64,000 bases of DNA from Amorphophallus konjac (Eukaryota > Streptophyta > Magnoliopsida > Alismatales > Araceae), in NCBI GenBank assembly GCA_022559845.1, contig CM040121.1, forward strand, positions 511,914,566-511,978,565. The letters run 5' to 3'. The notes beneath the pieces are model-generated. The model saw nothing but the letters and a program-made list of their open reading frames with translations, searched no databases and was not told where the DNA came from. The translations under genes and the position numbers were made by a program. Positions 12,000 to 24,500 of the stretch are shown piece after piece. Each line of letters opens with the position of its first letter. Positions within the stretch are counted from its first letter, which is position 1.

Positions 12000-13157
12000 T
12001 CAACGGAGGCGATATGTCATGTACGCCAACTTATCCTCGTCATCTAATGCCATGAACACAGATCGAACATGAGTGTCTTGGAAAAGATTCGAACCCGCAA
12101 ACAAAATTTCCTGAGTGCAACCTGGCAATTCCTTCAATTTTTGGAGACACTCTCTGATTGTGCATGACTGCATAGTGGTGGTAATTGTAGAAGATTCTCT
12201 AGTGCCAAGCTTTTTATACAACTCCGCCATATGGCTGTTCATAACACAATACTTGTTTAGCGCATCGGTGGCATTCTCCATCCTCTTATTACGTGTTCCC
12301 CTACCAGTCTTGTATGAGGGTGTGCCACATGTCCTCATCTTGTTGGGGGAGGTTGCCTCATCGTCATTTCGCCGCTTTGTAGGTGGTGAAGGAGTGAATT
12401 CCCCTGTGCCACTGCATCCACCCACTGACGATGGAGTAGGACCTTGGCAGCCACGGGAGCTTGGCATGAATAAGGGGTCAAAATCAATCTCCAGATCAAC
12501 TAGGGGAGCATTAGGTTGAAGACCCATGGTAGTAAATCGACGACGACTTAAATCATCTGAACCCAATTGTTTAAGGGGTGACTCTTCATCTCCCCAAGAC
12601 CGCCTTTGTGACAAGTCATTGTCCATTGTGATTTCAAATCCTAAACATCCTCTGGACATGGTATTACCACAGAGAATGTCCATTTCTGCCTTGTACTCAT
12701 ATGGCTTCCCTAAGAGCTTCTTGTATTCGTTGTTGGCCTACGAAACAAGAAGAGAACCTAAGTACGATATAGTGGACCTATAACAGGAACATGACATTTT
12801 ATATTTGTGTTGTAATAACAGCTTACATACCGCAATTGCCTCCGCCCAAGCACCCTCCTCAGGTGGCGTAGGCATCTTGTTGATGTCGTCCCATCCCCAA
12901 CCAGTTCGTGATAACAGTTGTTCAAGTGTATGGTATTGTTTTTTCAAATTCTTCCACCTGGTTTGCAAATTATTTTTGTCTACCCCTTTTTTAGTCTGAT
13001 CATTAAAGGGTCCTATAATATCATTCCATACATGTTGCTTGAATGTGCCTTGGTTGCACGTGTTCTTGTGATGTTGGTCGATCAAAAGGTTTAATAACAA
13101 CTTATCTTCCTTAGTTGTGAAGTTGGTTACTCGCGGTTTCCCCTTACTGTCCGCCAT
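12000..13157 (-). CDS. Harbinger Myb/SANT-like DNA-binding protein, two exons
   Basis: The second standard PIF/Harbinger gene; in studied elements it binds DNA near the ends and helps the transposase into the nucleus. Inferred exons 13157-12831 and 12737-12000, with a 93-bp GT...AG intron in phase 0, giving 354 residues. The N-terminal ~105 residues form a trihelical Myb/SANT-like domain with tryptophans in KQHVWNDIIGPF, NLQTRWKNLKKQY and GWGWDDINKMP. The middle is low in order, with PSSRGCQGPTPSS and a basic PPTKRRNDDE stretch that could be a nuclear signal. The C-terminal part contains SCTIRECLQKL. No stop or frameshift seen. Start chosen at MADSKGKPRV, just before the domain. Confidence 0.85.
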
Positions 13158-13199
13158 GAACTACTCTACAAAGAAAGCAAAGAAGATAATCTTGCTCAC

Positions 13200-14062
13200 G
13201 GAACATATTTTCTACAGTAGCAATGACACATGTAGCAATGACATATGTAGCTCACATAACAGAATTTTTACAGTAGCATGGACCTTTGTTGCCGGTCTAA
13301 AAAAAAATCCTAACCTAACACATACAGAAAGAATATAATTATTTTCACATAATTATAAAGAGACAATAACTCATCCACACATTTCCACACATTCTGTAAA
13401 GATAGCAATAATAAAACAATAAACCAACATTTACACTGTCAATCTAACCCCTCCCCACCCCTAAACGACAACCGAATAAATCTACAAAGAAACATGTATG
13501 TGCAGTAAACTTAAACAGATTTTTAACAGTAGCAAGGACAGAGTTTTAATACACATTATTAAGACACAAAGTTACCTTACATGTAAATTACAACTTTTTT
13601 AACATAAGGCTGAGCTATTGGCATAAATGTAAATCTTTTAACACACATTCACAAAGTGTAAGATACATGTAACATGTCTGTGCAGTTCAGATTTTTAAAA
13701 GTAACAACAACGCATGTAGCAATGACATTTGTAGCTCACGTAACAGAATTTTTCCAATAGCAAAGATCTTTGTTGCCTTTATCAAAAAAATCCTAAGCTA
13801 ACACATAAAGAAAGAACATAAATATTATCACATAATTATAAAGAGACAATAACTCCTCCACACATTTCCACACATTCTGTAAAGATAGTAATAATAAAAC
13901 AATAAACCAACATTTACATTGTCAATCCAACCCCGCCCTACCCCCAAACGACAACCGAATAAATCTACAAAGTAACATCTCTGTGCAGTAAACTTAAACT
14001 ATAGATTTTTAACAGTAGCAAGGACATAGTTTTAACACACATTAGTAAGACACAAAGTTACC
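13200..14062. repeat. Tandem duplication of ~484 bp upstream of the Myb-like gene
   Basis: The stretch from about 13200 to 13577 recurs at about 13684 to 14062 with scattered substitutions. Shared landmarks are ATGTAGCAATGACAT, CACATTCTGTAAAGATAG and AAGACACAAAGTTACCT. It lies in the 5' flank of the minus-strand genes inside the Harbinger and holds no coding frame I would support. Confidence 0.8.
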
Positions 14063-15057
14063 TACCAAGCAATGTTTTGAGGGGCATCCCCAACAAGAAA
14101 ACACTTACAGGTAGCAATGAAGTTTGATAACAACGACATCACAAACGGATCTGGCACACCAGCACCTACAACACTAATCCACACACAATGGGGACAGAAT
14201 GACGCTCGCCAGAGACAACAACGGTAACACCACCGTCACCCGAAATCAACCACAGAAGTGGAAGAGAGACTCGGGAGAGGTCGACATGATGAAGCCAAGA
14301 GCAGCTGAGAAGGGGGCGAGGGCGACATATGTGCTTAAAAGGAAAGGAAGGTTAGATGTTCACTCACGAGAAAGGTGTAGACTGCAACAACCTATGCGTA
14401 GCAGGCGGAAGGGATTCTCTCCCACTCCCCGTCGCAGGAAGAAGGTAGAACGAAGCATTCACCTTGAAACCCTAGGACAACCATAGAGTCCCAATCTGCC
14501 GCGTGGGTCGCACACATATCATGGACCTGCGAGGACGAACGACATCGATCGCTTGAGTCCGAACGGCTTTGATCACCTCCGGAGGAACCACGGCACGGAA
14601 GCAACGGCGTGGGTCGCAGGGAGCTCGGTGCTCAGAAGAGAGTTTAGTAGGGGGGAATGGGTACGCAGGAGAAACGGCGTGGGAGAAAGTAAGGAGAAGG
14701 GGAAGGGTTTCGCACCTCCGGATGTGGAAGGTCGAAGGCGAGATCGATGCTCAGGGGAGGGTTTCGCAGGAGGACGATGATGCGTGGGGGAGGGAGAAGT
14801 GTTTCGCGAGGTCCCGATGCGGTGCGACATCCAAGGCGACAGAGGTGCCATCAATGGGTTTCGCGAGGGCAGAATCGCCATTTGGACAGACCTGATTTTG
14901 AAACCCACCTCAGGAGGTGGATTTCGAAATCGGGTGTTAACACCCATTTAATACCCGCTTAACCCTAATCTGGGGATTTGGTAATCAAATCACAAAGTTG
15001 GTTAGTCCTGGGTTAATATTGAGCTAACCCAGGATTAAACCTTTACCAAAGCGGGGC
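14063..15057. other. GC-rich 5' subterminal region of the Harbinger
   Basis: Rich in CpG between about 14200 and 14930, then AT-rich with several GGGTTA/TAACCC motifs, ending in the right terminal repeat. Open frames exist on both strands, as expected from high GC, but none resembles a known protein. Likely holds the promoter of the minus-strand genes and the transposase-binding subterminal repeats; this is inference. Confidence 0.5.
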
Positions 15058-16017
15058 TTACAGACCTATATGCATGTATACAAGCCTAAAATTATTAAAT
15101 TTGGCTTAACGCTTGAGAAAACGTACCTTTTTGATACTTTGGATGATCCTGGTTTAGCTAAGAATATGTGAAGATCCGATACTCTATTTTCAACAGAGTA
15201 ACTAGGTAATCAACAAGAGCAGCAACTCTCCAATAATTGCAACAGCAGCACCCCTTCGGAGAAGCTACAGGATAATGATATGAAGATACGGGAGTGTGGC
15301 TTCAGCAGCGTAGTAGGAACAAGGAAGAAGAAGATGATTCTTCCACGTTCTCGGCAGGAAGAAGGCGGCAAGAACAGCAACGCAACAGCCTCTTTGGTCC
15401 AAAGATATAGAGAAGCAGAAGGCTTCCCTCGAATCCCCAAAACCTTCAGAAGAAGAAGCTTTATGCTTCTCCACAGTAATACGTGAAGAACTGTCGAAGA
15501 AGCAAAAGATGGCTTCCTCCCTTTACAATATCGGTAGCAAGAGGAAGAGGAAGAAGACAAAGAAGAACTTCCACGGCAGAGAAGTAGCAGCAGGACGTCT
15601 TTGGCAAATAGGGTCAACATGGGTTCAATGGAGGGGATGGTATTTATAGGGGAAGGAATCCTACTGGGTTCTAGGAGTTCGATTAGGATTAAACTTTCTA
15701 TGTAGAATCCTTACTAAACTTAAATATCCACGTATCGATCCCTTTCCATAATCAAAACTTACCTAGATAACATCCATGTTCGAACCAAACACCAACGGGT
15801 CCCGTTTGTAAATGACGCCTAATGTTGGGACATTATTTCAATAAATGACACATGTATACTCAGTCTTCAATTCCTTATATGACGCATGTATAGGGGGCGT
15901 CAATTATTAAATTAGCGCCTGCTTGACAGTCTTCAATTAAAATGACGACTTGATCAGAGGCGTTAATCACTTATGACCTATTTGTTATAAGTGTATATAT
16001 ATATATAAGTTGGGCCT

Positions 16018-16363
16018 TTATTATTGGGTTGAATCTTTTAATCTATTTAAGATTTTATCCCTTCAATTTATCAGGGTTGCTACACCCTCCCCCACTTAGA
16101 AGAATTTGGTCCCCAAATTCAATCGCACATATTGACGTGGAGGGTGCAGAGTACATACCATTAGAATAAGCCCGGGAATCACTTCTTCCTTTATTATTGG
16201 GTTGAATCTTTTAATCTATTTAAAATTTTATCCCTTTAATTTATCAGGGTTGCTACACCCTCCCCCACTTAGAAGAATTTGGTCCCCAAATTCAATCGCA
16301 CATATTGACGTGGAGGGTGCAGAGTACATACCATTTAGAATAAGTCCGGGAATCGCTTCTTTA
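16018..16363. repeat. 173-bp tandem duplication across the LTR/polypurine-tract junction of Gypsy A
   Basis: The segment 16018-16190 is repeated at 16191-16363. Each copy contains the last ~67 bases of the LTR (ending GTTGCTACA at 16084 and at 16257), the complement of the polypurine tract, and the same short leader. The 5' LTR near 48780-48845 has a single copy followed by Copia sequence, so the duplication is internal to the left end. Confidence 0.9.
16085..16097 (-). other. Polypurine tract of Gypsy A
   Basis: On the minus strand AAGTGGGGGAGGG directly precedes the TG of the 3' LTR. It primes plus-strand DNA synthesis. A second copy at 16258-16270 comes from the 173-bp duplication. Confidence 0.85.
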
Positions 16364-17459
16364 TAGACTCCTCGGTCTCACATGTGGCTTCATGCTCTGA
16401 GCATTTACTCCATTGCACCTTTATCATGGGAATCATTTTGTTCCTTAGAGTACAAACCTCACGATCCAGGATCTTCACGGGCTTTTGCTCATATGTGAGA
16501 TCCTTTTGAATCACCAGATCTCCGTGATCGATGATATGTGACGGATCGTGCACATACTTCTTCAACATAGATATGTGAAATATATTATGGATGTCGAAAT
16601 TGAGGAGGCAAAGCGATGCGATAAGCAACCTCGCCCACTCTTTCTAGTACCTCAAAAGGTCCGATAAACCTAGGTGTAAGCTTGCCCTTAACACCAAATC
16701 TCCGTATTCCACGTCCAAGTGATATTTTGAGAAATACGTGATCTCCGACTTAGAATTCGAGATCTCTTCTTCTTGTATCAGCATAAGCCTTCTGTCTAGA
16801 CTGAGCTACTCGAAGTCTCCCTCTAATCATCTGAATCTTTTTGGTGGTATCCCTTACCATATCTGGGCCTAAGAGTTGTTTCTCACCAACTTCATTCCAG
16901 CACAAGGGTGATCGGCAACTCCTTCCATACAAGGCTTCGAAAGGTGCCATCTGTATACTTGCCTGGTAGTTGTTGTTGTATGCAAATTCAACCAAAGGCA
17001 AGTGATCATACCAGCTTCCACCAAAATCAATGATGCAAGTTCAGAGCATATTTTCTACTACCTGATTTGTTCTCTCGCTCTGACCATCCGTCTGAGGATG
17101 AAAAATCAGTACTAAAGTTGAGTCTTATCCCCAATGAATGTTGTAGACCCTTCCAAAAATGAAAAGTAAAACGAGGGTCTCGGTCAGACACGATTGAAAC
17201 AGGAATGACATGTAGTCTAACTATTTCCTTGATGTACAATGCGGTAAGAACATCTATTGACCATCGATTTTTCATTGGCAAGAAATGTGCCGACTTGGTC
17301 AGACGGTCTATGATGACCCAAATTCCATCATGTCCTCCTCTAGATTTAGATAGTCCCATAATAAAGTCCATACCAATATCCTCCCACTTCCACTTGGGAA
17401 TATCAAGAGGATGTAGCTTACTGGCAGGCTTTTGGTGTTCCGCCTTGACTTGTTGGCAA
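16335..17459 (-). pseudogene. pol: Gypsy A integrase core, C-terminal domain and chromodomain-like tail
   Basis: Continues the integrase interrupted at 42292 by element B. The core has its first Asp in GMDFIMGLS, its second in VSDRDPRF, and [19 protein letters not shown] downstream. The catalytic Glu region (SERTNQ) is garbled by a frameshift near 17090. A TAA at 16750-16752 replaces Gln in DLEFQVGD. The tail MLKKYVHDPSHII ... EATCETEESIKKRFPDLF is the chromodomain-like module of Tekay/Del elements, thought to steer insertion toward heterochromatin. Stop after PDLF at 16335. Confidence 0.88.
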
Positions 17460-17464
17460 GTGAG

Positions 17465-20400
17465 TTTCACGCCCCGAGCTTTTATGACAGCGGAAGACTC
17501 GCTCGAGGAACGTGAACAGCCGGCATGGTAAGTCTCTTGCAAGCAAGAATGATCAGAGCGCAAGACAATCACACACATAAATGTAATTGCATAATATTTT
17601 AATCAAACCTCCAACTTATTTCATTGATAATCAATATTCAAATACAATAACTTTCAACTTCTTTCAATCTATCAGACTCAAGAAATAGGATAATTACATA
17701 GACTCAATCTAAACAATATAGACTTTCCTAAGTCTTCACTCTCATCTTGACAACACTTTCATTCGCTCTCGGACCCGCTACTTGTATAACCCGAATCTGA
17801 ATTCGAATCACTTTCATTTCTTGAAAAGAATGGAAATAGGTAATGAGCACACTTGCCCAGTAGGTATCTTCACATCAACATGAAGGCATCATTAAAGTAA
17901 TTAACATTTTAGCTCTAAAGAAATAAGATAAAATCATGCGAATGCGATCAATCATGCGAACACCCAAAGCAACAAAGATGATCGTTAAGATAGAATGAGA
18001 GCAAGTATGAACTAGCAAGAGTGTAACAAGAACATGTTATGGCCTTTCAAGAACAAGAATATAACGAGAATGTACTAGCAAGCCACGTAATCACCACTCC
18101 AGTATCTTTTACTTATGAGCAAGTACTTCGTGAATTTCTGTGGAATATTAAGTCATGTACAAGAAAGTCATGTCGTGCCGTGGATCTTCACTTTTTTATA
18201 GAGAAAGTACTCCCAGTGCAATGTGACGCCAGTACCATCATACCTCATGATTTATAATACTATGTTTCCGATAATCAGCCGAGGGGACTAGCATAGAGCC
18301 CTTGAACACAATTTGTGCTCGATCGCATCTTCAAGTATAAATCAAGTTACTTCCACACATGTAACAATAAAGTATGGCCAAGAATGTACAATTCAATAAG
18401 TTCATGATAACACTATTCAATGAATGAACGCTTCAATTTAATAATGCGAGAGTCAAGAATGACTTAAACAAAGTTATGCTTATGGAAATAAATCGGCAGC
18501 ATAACGGTGCATTTCTTTAACTTTTATTTCATTATATTAAGCCTCTTTGGATAATATGGCAAGTTCTAGATCATCAATAATCCATTTAGAAACTTTGGAA
18601 CATCAACCCTTGGGTCAAACCTTGGGTTAAGCACTCAAACAATGTGACGTTCAAGGATTGGGCCGTTACATGATGTGACGTTCCAGTATTCAGCTGTTAC
18701 ATTAGTCTGACTCCAGAAATAGTAAAATAGACTTAGTGAAATGTGACGGTCGTATATTGGCCGTTACATGCTCCTGACGGTCCAGTATAGATCCGTTACA
18801 TTACTAGAACCAGAAACATCGATAGTGTAATCTTCTAAATGGGCTTTAATGATACAACCAACTCGGCATCCTAGTGGGAATCCCAAGCTCGTGGAGAATT
18901 ACGGAGGCCTTGAAACAAGATTTCTAGTCTATTGGAAGGAATTTTCAATAGAGATGTCCTCAAGTCCAAGAATAATGTTCCTATAGTGCAAAGTGTGAAC
19001 TAATGGACAACATACCGGAATATGTGCCATGTACTTAAAGAAAATGACTCTATTGATAAGAGAGAATGTGTAACAATATGAAATCATTATAAAACTCCGT
19101 CAATACATCATTTAAAATCATGGAGTTAATACAAACTATAGTGCTTTGGCATGAAATTAACATAAAAATAATTCAAGATGCTTTTAACATGTGATACTTA
19201 TCATGAACCAATTAATAAATTTAAAGTCATATCAACATGTCAAAACTTAGATAACTAGGCATATTTATTAGTTAATGTGACTGTTCTTCAATTCTGTCTA
19301 TAGTTACTCTGACGGTCGAGAACGGGGGCGTCACAGTGATTGTGACGGTTTATCGTGGGACCGTTACAGTGTTGTAACGCACTTAGTCTGGGCCGTCAGA
19401 GATAACAGAGAAATTTAAAAACAATAGAAGGTGTGACGGCCTGTCGTAAGGCAGTTAGATCACTGTGACGGTCTTACATTGGTGCGTCAGATCGTCTGCT
19501 GGCAGAATAGATATTTAAAAAAAATCTAAAGTTTCAACTTACATCATGTCTGAAAATCATATATAAACTTCCACATGATAGAATTAAGACTAACCCACTA
19601 GTATGCATGGGTTTTCTGTGAATTTGACAAGAGAGTTCCTTTTTAACTTAGTTAGGGTTAAGAGTATACATGTATGCATGACCTACTAAAACATGAAAGT
19701 CATGATCTATGATGCATGAAATCAATCAAAACTAGAGGGCTTTTATCCCTAACAAGATGTTTTTGCCAATCATGAGATGACCTACCTCTTAACTAGGCTT
19801 TAAGCTTTCTAATTTGAGTCTGAAAACCGTGCCCTAGTTCGCCTTTTCTAGTGATTTTCTAGCAATTTCCTGCTGCTCTAACTCCACGACCTCTTGACCT
19901 AAAGATGTGAAATTTTCAGGGTAAGAAGATGATACTAAGGTGAACAAAAAGTTCTAAAGGATTGAGCTCTAATTACCTCGTTTAGACGTCCTAATCTCTT
20001 GATCTTCAGGGGTCTTGTGTTCAGTTTCCTGAGTTATTATGGTCGAACCAGCAACTTTGGAAGCTTCAATCTCCTTGGTTGCTTGATCTCCTAACATGAA
20101 ATTTGGAGAACTATTAGTTTAAAGTATACTAAACAAAATCTTTTAAAGAACTTATCCGAAATTATGACTCCTTACCTTGATTCTTCATGAGCCAAAAGTA
20201 AGGGTCGCTCAGTTCAGAACTAGGTCCTATTTATAGGGTTTTGGCTAGGGTTTGAAGATTAGATCGATTCTAGAGTCCTTAATTTGCCAGAACCTAATCC
20301 CTAAGAGTCCTTAGCAATGTTATAAGCTCTCCTAAGTTGATCTCTTGTAGATAGGATCTCAAAGTTCTAATCTTTTTACTCGTTCTTCCATTCACGGAAT

Positions 20401-20785
20401 TGACAGGGTGTAACGCATCAAGACTGGTGCGTTACATGGCTGTGGCGGTCGCACGATACACCGCTACATCCAACGTGCACAGAATTCAACATAAATCAAA
20501 CTCTTTTGTTAATTACCCATATTATTATCTATAAAAATAGTATTTATCCTTAAAATACGTAAATAGGCTAAATAACATTCTAGAATATGGGCCAAACTTA
20601 ATGGGCTTGGTTCTTAAACCTTTTGAATTTTATTTAAATATGCTAGGTTAATTATTTAACACAATTGGGCCTTATAATGACTTATAAATTCAATAATCCT
20701 TTTATTAATCTATTTAGCCCTTATAACTCCTAATAAATTCCAGAAATGAATCATAATTTACTTATATAAATTTTGGGGCACTACA
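17465..20785 (-). mobile_element. 3' LTR of Gypsy B
   Basis: 3321 bp, ends GGGGCACTACA next to the polypurine tract. A TATA box (TATAAATA, minus strand) lies at 20228-20235. Imperfect palindromes of the type TGTGACGGTC ... GGCCGTTACA are scattered at about 18640-18810, 19310-19500 and 20408-20470. The short frame at 18039-18257 is repeated in all B-type LTRs and is not a gene. Confidence 0.9.
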
Positions 20786-20798
20786 CCCTCCCCCACTT
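20786..20798 (-). other. Polypurine tract of Gypsy B
   Basis: Minus-strand AAGTGGGGGAGGG immediately upstream of the 3' LTR, identical to that of A and C. Confidence 0.85.
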
Positions 20799-21577
20799 AG
20801 AAGAATTCGGTCCCCAAATTCAATACATAGATTATGGAGAGTGTACTTACAGTTAAATAATTCTGGGAATCTTTTCCGCATGGCTGCTTCGGTTTCCCAT
20901 GTTGCTTCATATGGCCATGTTTTCTTCCATTGAATCTTGACCATAGGAATAACTTTATTTCTTAGTTGACGCACTTCCCGTTCCAAAATCTTTATTGGCG
21001 TTTGCTCGTACGCCATATCCTTCTGAATCTCCAGATTGTCATAAGTGATTATATGGTCAGGATCATATACATACTTCTTCAGCATATAGACGTCAAATAC
21101 GTCATGAACTCCTGCTAATTGTGGAGGTAAAGCCAGTTTGTAGGCCACTTCACTGACCCTTTCAAGAATTTCAAACGGGCCAATGAACCTTGGAGTTAGC
21201 TTGCCCTTAATGCCAAATCTTTGAATACCACGACCTGGAGAAACCTTGAGATACACATGGTCTCCTACTTGAAATTCCAAGTCGCGTCTTCGATTATCAG
21301 CATAAGATTTCTGCCTATCTTGCGCCATGTTTATTCTCTCTTGAATGAGCTTAATCTTCTCTCTAGAATCGCTGATAATATCGGGGCCTATGAATTATCT
21401 TTCCCCTATTTCGTTCCAACATATTGGTGATCGATAACTTTTTTCATATAGAGCTTCAAAAGGTGCCATTTGTATGCTGGCCCGATAACTGTTGTTATAT
21501 GTAAATTCTACTAGAGGCAAGTGATCATGCCAACAACCTCCAAAATCAATAACACAAGCCCGGAGCATGTCTTCTAC
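20786..21577 (-). pseudogene. pol: Gypsy B integrase C-terminal half and chromodomain-like tail
   Basis: Continues from 35084 after removal of element C. Seen: [53 protein letters not shown], and the tail VKIQWKKTWPYEATWE with RKRFPELF. The final open frame (20762-21328) runs over the polypurine tract and 24 bases into the LTR before its stop, so the protein end and the primer overlap. A stop lies near 21395, after NEIGER. Confidence 0.88.
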
Positions 21578-24500
21578 TGTCACGCCCCGAGCCTTTATTA
21601 CAGCGGAAGACTAACTCGGGGAGCGCGAACAGCCGGCATGGTAAGCCTCTTGCGAGCAAGAACGATCAGAGCGTAAGACAATCACACACATAAATGCAAT
21701 TGCATAATATATATTCAAACTTCAACTTTATTTCATTGATAATCAAATATAACCACTAATTCAATTTCCATTATGCACTAGACTCAAGAAATAGGAAAAT
21801 ACATAGACTCAATCTAAACAATTTAGACTTCCTAAGTCTTCACTCTCATCTTGACAATACTTTCATTCGCTCTCGGACCCGCTACTCGTATAACCCGAAT
21901 CCGAATTTGAATCACTTCCATCTCCTGAAAAGATTGGAAATAGGTAATGAGCACACTTGCCCAGTAGGTATCTTCGCATCAACATGAAGGTACTATTAAA
22001 GTAATTAACAATTTAGCTTTAAAGAATAAGGTAAAAATCATGCGAATGCGATCAATCATGCGATTAACTCAAAGTAACCAGACGATCATGTAAGTTAGAA
22101 TGAGAACAAGTAAAAACTAGTAAGAATGTAACAAGAACATGATATTGGCCTTTCATGAACAAGAATGTATCGAGAATGTACTAGCAAGCCACATAATCAT
22201 CACTCCAGTATCTTTTGCTTATGAGCAAGTACTTCGTGAATTTCTGTAGGATATCAAGCAAGAAAGTCATGTACAAGAATGTCATGTCGTGCCGTGGATT
22301 TTCACTTATTTATAAAGAAAGTACTCCCAGCGCAATGCGACGCCAGTAACATCATACCCCCATGGTTTATAAAATAGTATGTTTCCGACAATCAGTCGAG
22401 GGGACTAGCATAGAGCCCTTGAACACAATCAGTGCTCGATCGCATCTTCAAGTATAAATCAAGTTACTTCCACGCATGTTAACAATAAAATATGGCCAAG
22501 AATGTAATAAGTTTAATAAGCTCATGATAACAATAATTCAATGGATAAATGCTTCAATAAGAATTATGAGAAATCAAGAATGACTTAAGCAAGGTTATGC
22601 TTATGAAAATAAATCGGCAGCATAACGATACATTCTTTATCTTCCATTCATTATATTAGGTTTCTTGATCAATATGATAAATTCTAGATCATTAATAGTC
22701 CATCGAGAACACTTGGAATATCAACCCTTGGTCCACCTTGGGTTAAAATACTCAAGCAGTGTGATGGTCGCGTACTGGGCCGTTACATGATGTGACGCTC
22801 CAGTATTGGGCCGTTACATTAGTCTGAATCCAGAATTTAGAAATCGGACTTAGTGGAATGTGACGGTCGTATATTGGGCCGTTACTTGTGCCTGACGGTC
22901 CAATATAGAGCGTTACATTATTGATAACCAAAAAACATCGATAGTGTAATCTAATCAATGGACTTTAATGGTACAACCAACTCGGCATCCTAGTGGGAAT
23001 CCCAGGCTCGCAGAGAATTACGGAGGCCTTGAAATAAAATTTCCTAGTCCATTGAAAGGAATATCCAATAGAGAGATCCTCATGTCCAAGAGTAATGTTC
23101 CTATAGTGCAAAGTGAACTAATGGACAACATACCGGAGTATGTGCCATGTACATAAAGAAAATGACTCTATAGATAGAGGAAGAATGTGTAACATTATGA
23201 AACCATGAGGAAACTCCGCCATTACAATATTTGGAAAATCATGATTTAGAATACAAAACTATAGAGTTTTGGCCAATGAAATTAACATAACTTAAAATAG
23301 TTCAAGATGCCTAGATCATGCAGATTCCAATATGAATTAGTAAGTAAACTTAAAATCATAATACCATGTCAAAACTCAGCTAACTAGGCTTATTTATAAG
23401 GTAACTTAACTAGTTACTATTCTGTCATGGGCTGACAGAACACAGAGTCTAACGGTCTAACAGGAGAGCGTCACAGTGCTTGTGACGGTCTATCGAGGGG
23501 CCATTACAGTAATGTAACGCTCTTGTCCTGGTGCGTTAGAGACAACAGTGAAATGAAAACATAACAGAGTGTGTGACGATCGGTCGTAAGGCCGTTATAT
23601 CATGTGACGGTCTTACCCTGATCCGTTAGAGCCTCTGTTGACAGCAATAAATAACAATGACCTAAGTTTCAACTCGCATCATGTCTGAAAATCATACATA
23701 TAACTTCCCACATGATAGAATGACGGCTAAACGAATATCATGCATGGGTTCTCTGTGAATTTCACAAGGAAGTTTCTTTTTAATTTAGTTAGGGCTAAGA
23801 ATATAGGTATATGCATGTCTCCACTAAAACATGAAATTCATGAGCTAAAGTGCATGTAATTCAAGCAAAATCAAAGGACTTTTATCCCTAACATGTTGTT
23901 TTTTCCGTTCATGAGATAACCTACCTCTTCTAAAACCTATAAACTTTAAAATTGATGCTAGATGTTACCCTTAGACCCTTGTACTTCTTGTGATAAATCA
24001 GCAACTTCAATCTGCTCTATTTCCTCAGCCTCTTGACCTAAGGACGTGAAATTTTGAGGGTAAAAGATGAAACTATTGGGTATAAAAAGTTCTAAAGGAT
24101 CGAATTCTAATTACCTCGTTTAGACGTCCTAATCTCTGGATCTTCAGGGGTCTTGCGTTCAGATTCCTGGGTTGCTAAGGTTAAATCAGCAACTTTGGAA
24201 GCTTCTATCTTCTTGGTTGCTTGATCTCCTAGCATGAAATTTGGAGAACTATTAGTCTATAATATACTAGATAAAATCTTCTAAGGAACTTACCCGAAAT
24301 TATGACTCATTACCTTGATTCTTCACGGGCCAAAAGTAAGGGTCGCTCAGTTCAGAATTATGTCCTATTTATAGGGTTTTGGCTAGGGTTTGAAGATTAG
24401 ATCGATTCTAGAGTCCTTAATTTGCCATAATCTAATCCCCAAGAGTCCTTAGTAATGTTATAACTCTTCCCAAGTCGATCTCTAGTGGATAAGATCCTAA

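Larger units (their letters stand above)
5278..15057 (-). mobile_element. Complete PIF/Harbinger DNA transposon
   Basis: Ends are inverted: GCTTCACTTTGGTAAG at left and, read on the minus strand, GCCCCGCTTTGGTAAAG at right. Both are flanked by TTA (5275-5277 and 15058-15060), the 3-bp duplication typical of PIF/Harbinger. Joining the flanks restores the Gypsy A LTR exactly, as the uninterrupted copy near 47838 shows. It carries a DDE transposase and a Myb/SANT-like protein, the normal pair, plus a third small gene, all on the minus strand. Length 9780 bp, long for the superfamily, mainly because of repeated noncoding DNA on both sides of the genes. Confidence 0.95.
3114..16084 (-). mobile_element. 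3' LTR of Gypsy A, split by the Harbinger (LTR parts 3114-5277 and 15061-16084)
   Basis: Matches 45685-48845 along its length, except that 5278-15057 plus one TTA copy are inserted. On the minus strand a TATA box (TATAAATA) lies at 15641-15648, so U3 is only about 440 bp and the transcribed R-U5 part about 2.7 kb. 4620-5215 and 15815-15970 hold repeated imperfect palindromes of the type TGACGNC...GTCGTTA. A splice-like block (TTTTTCAGGTAAGT on the minus strand) lies at 3431-3483. The ORF-like stretch at 15210-15620 is part of the leader and not a gene. Confidence 0.9.

Noticed and set aside
14199..14962. Several overlapping frames on both strands
   Set aside because: High GC and CpG content gives long frames by chance. 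No domain, and the region is the transposon's subterminal flank.
15210..15620. 136-codon frame rich in Leu and Ser, also at 47998-48558
   Set aside because: Lies around and downstream of the TATA box in both LTRs of Gypsy A. It is an LTR/leader sequence of low complexity (GAAGAA repeats on the other strand), not a protein.
17460..17470. Doubt whether element B is a true insertion, since it starts TT and the duplication is GTGAG/GTGAC
   Set aside because: The flanks rejoin the integrase of A, both LTRs, the primer site and the polypurine tract are present, and one base change in each place explains the mismatch.
18039..18257. 72-codon plus-strand frame, found again at 39519 and 62065
   Set aside because: It recurs because B-type LTRs recur. 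It is antisense to the element and lacks any recognisable domain; C-type LTRs do not keep it open.
22758..23631. Regularly spaced repeats that might suggest a CRISPR array
   Set aside because: Units are imperfect palindromes with variable spacing inside a plant LTR. There are no identical repeats separated by unique spacers and the genome is eukaryotic.
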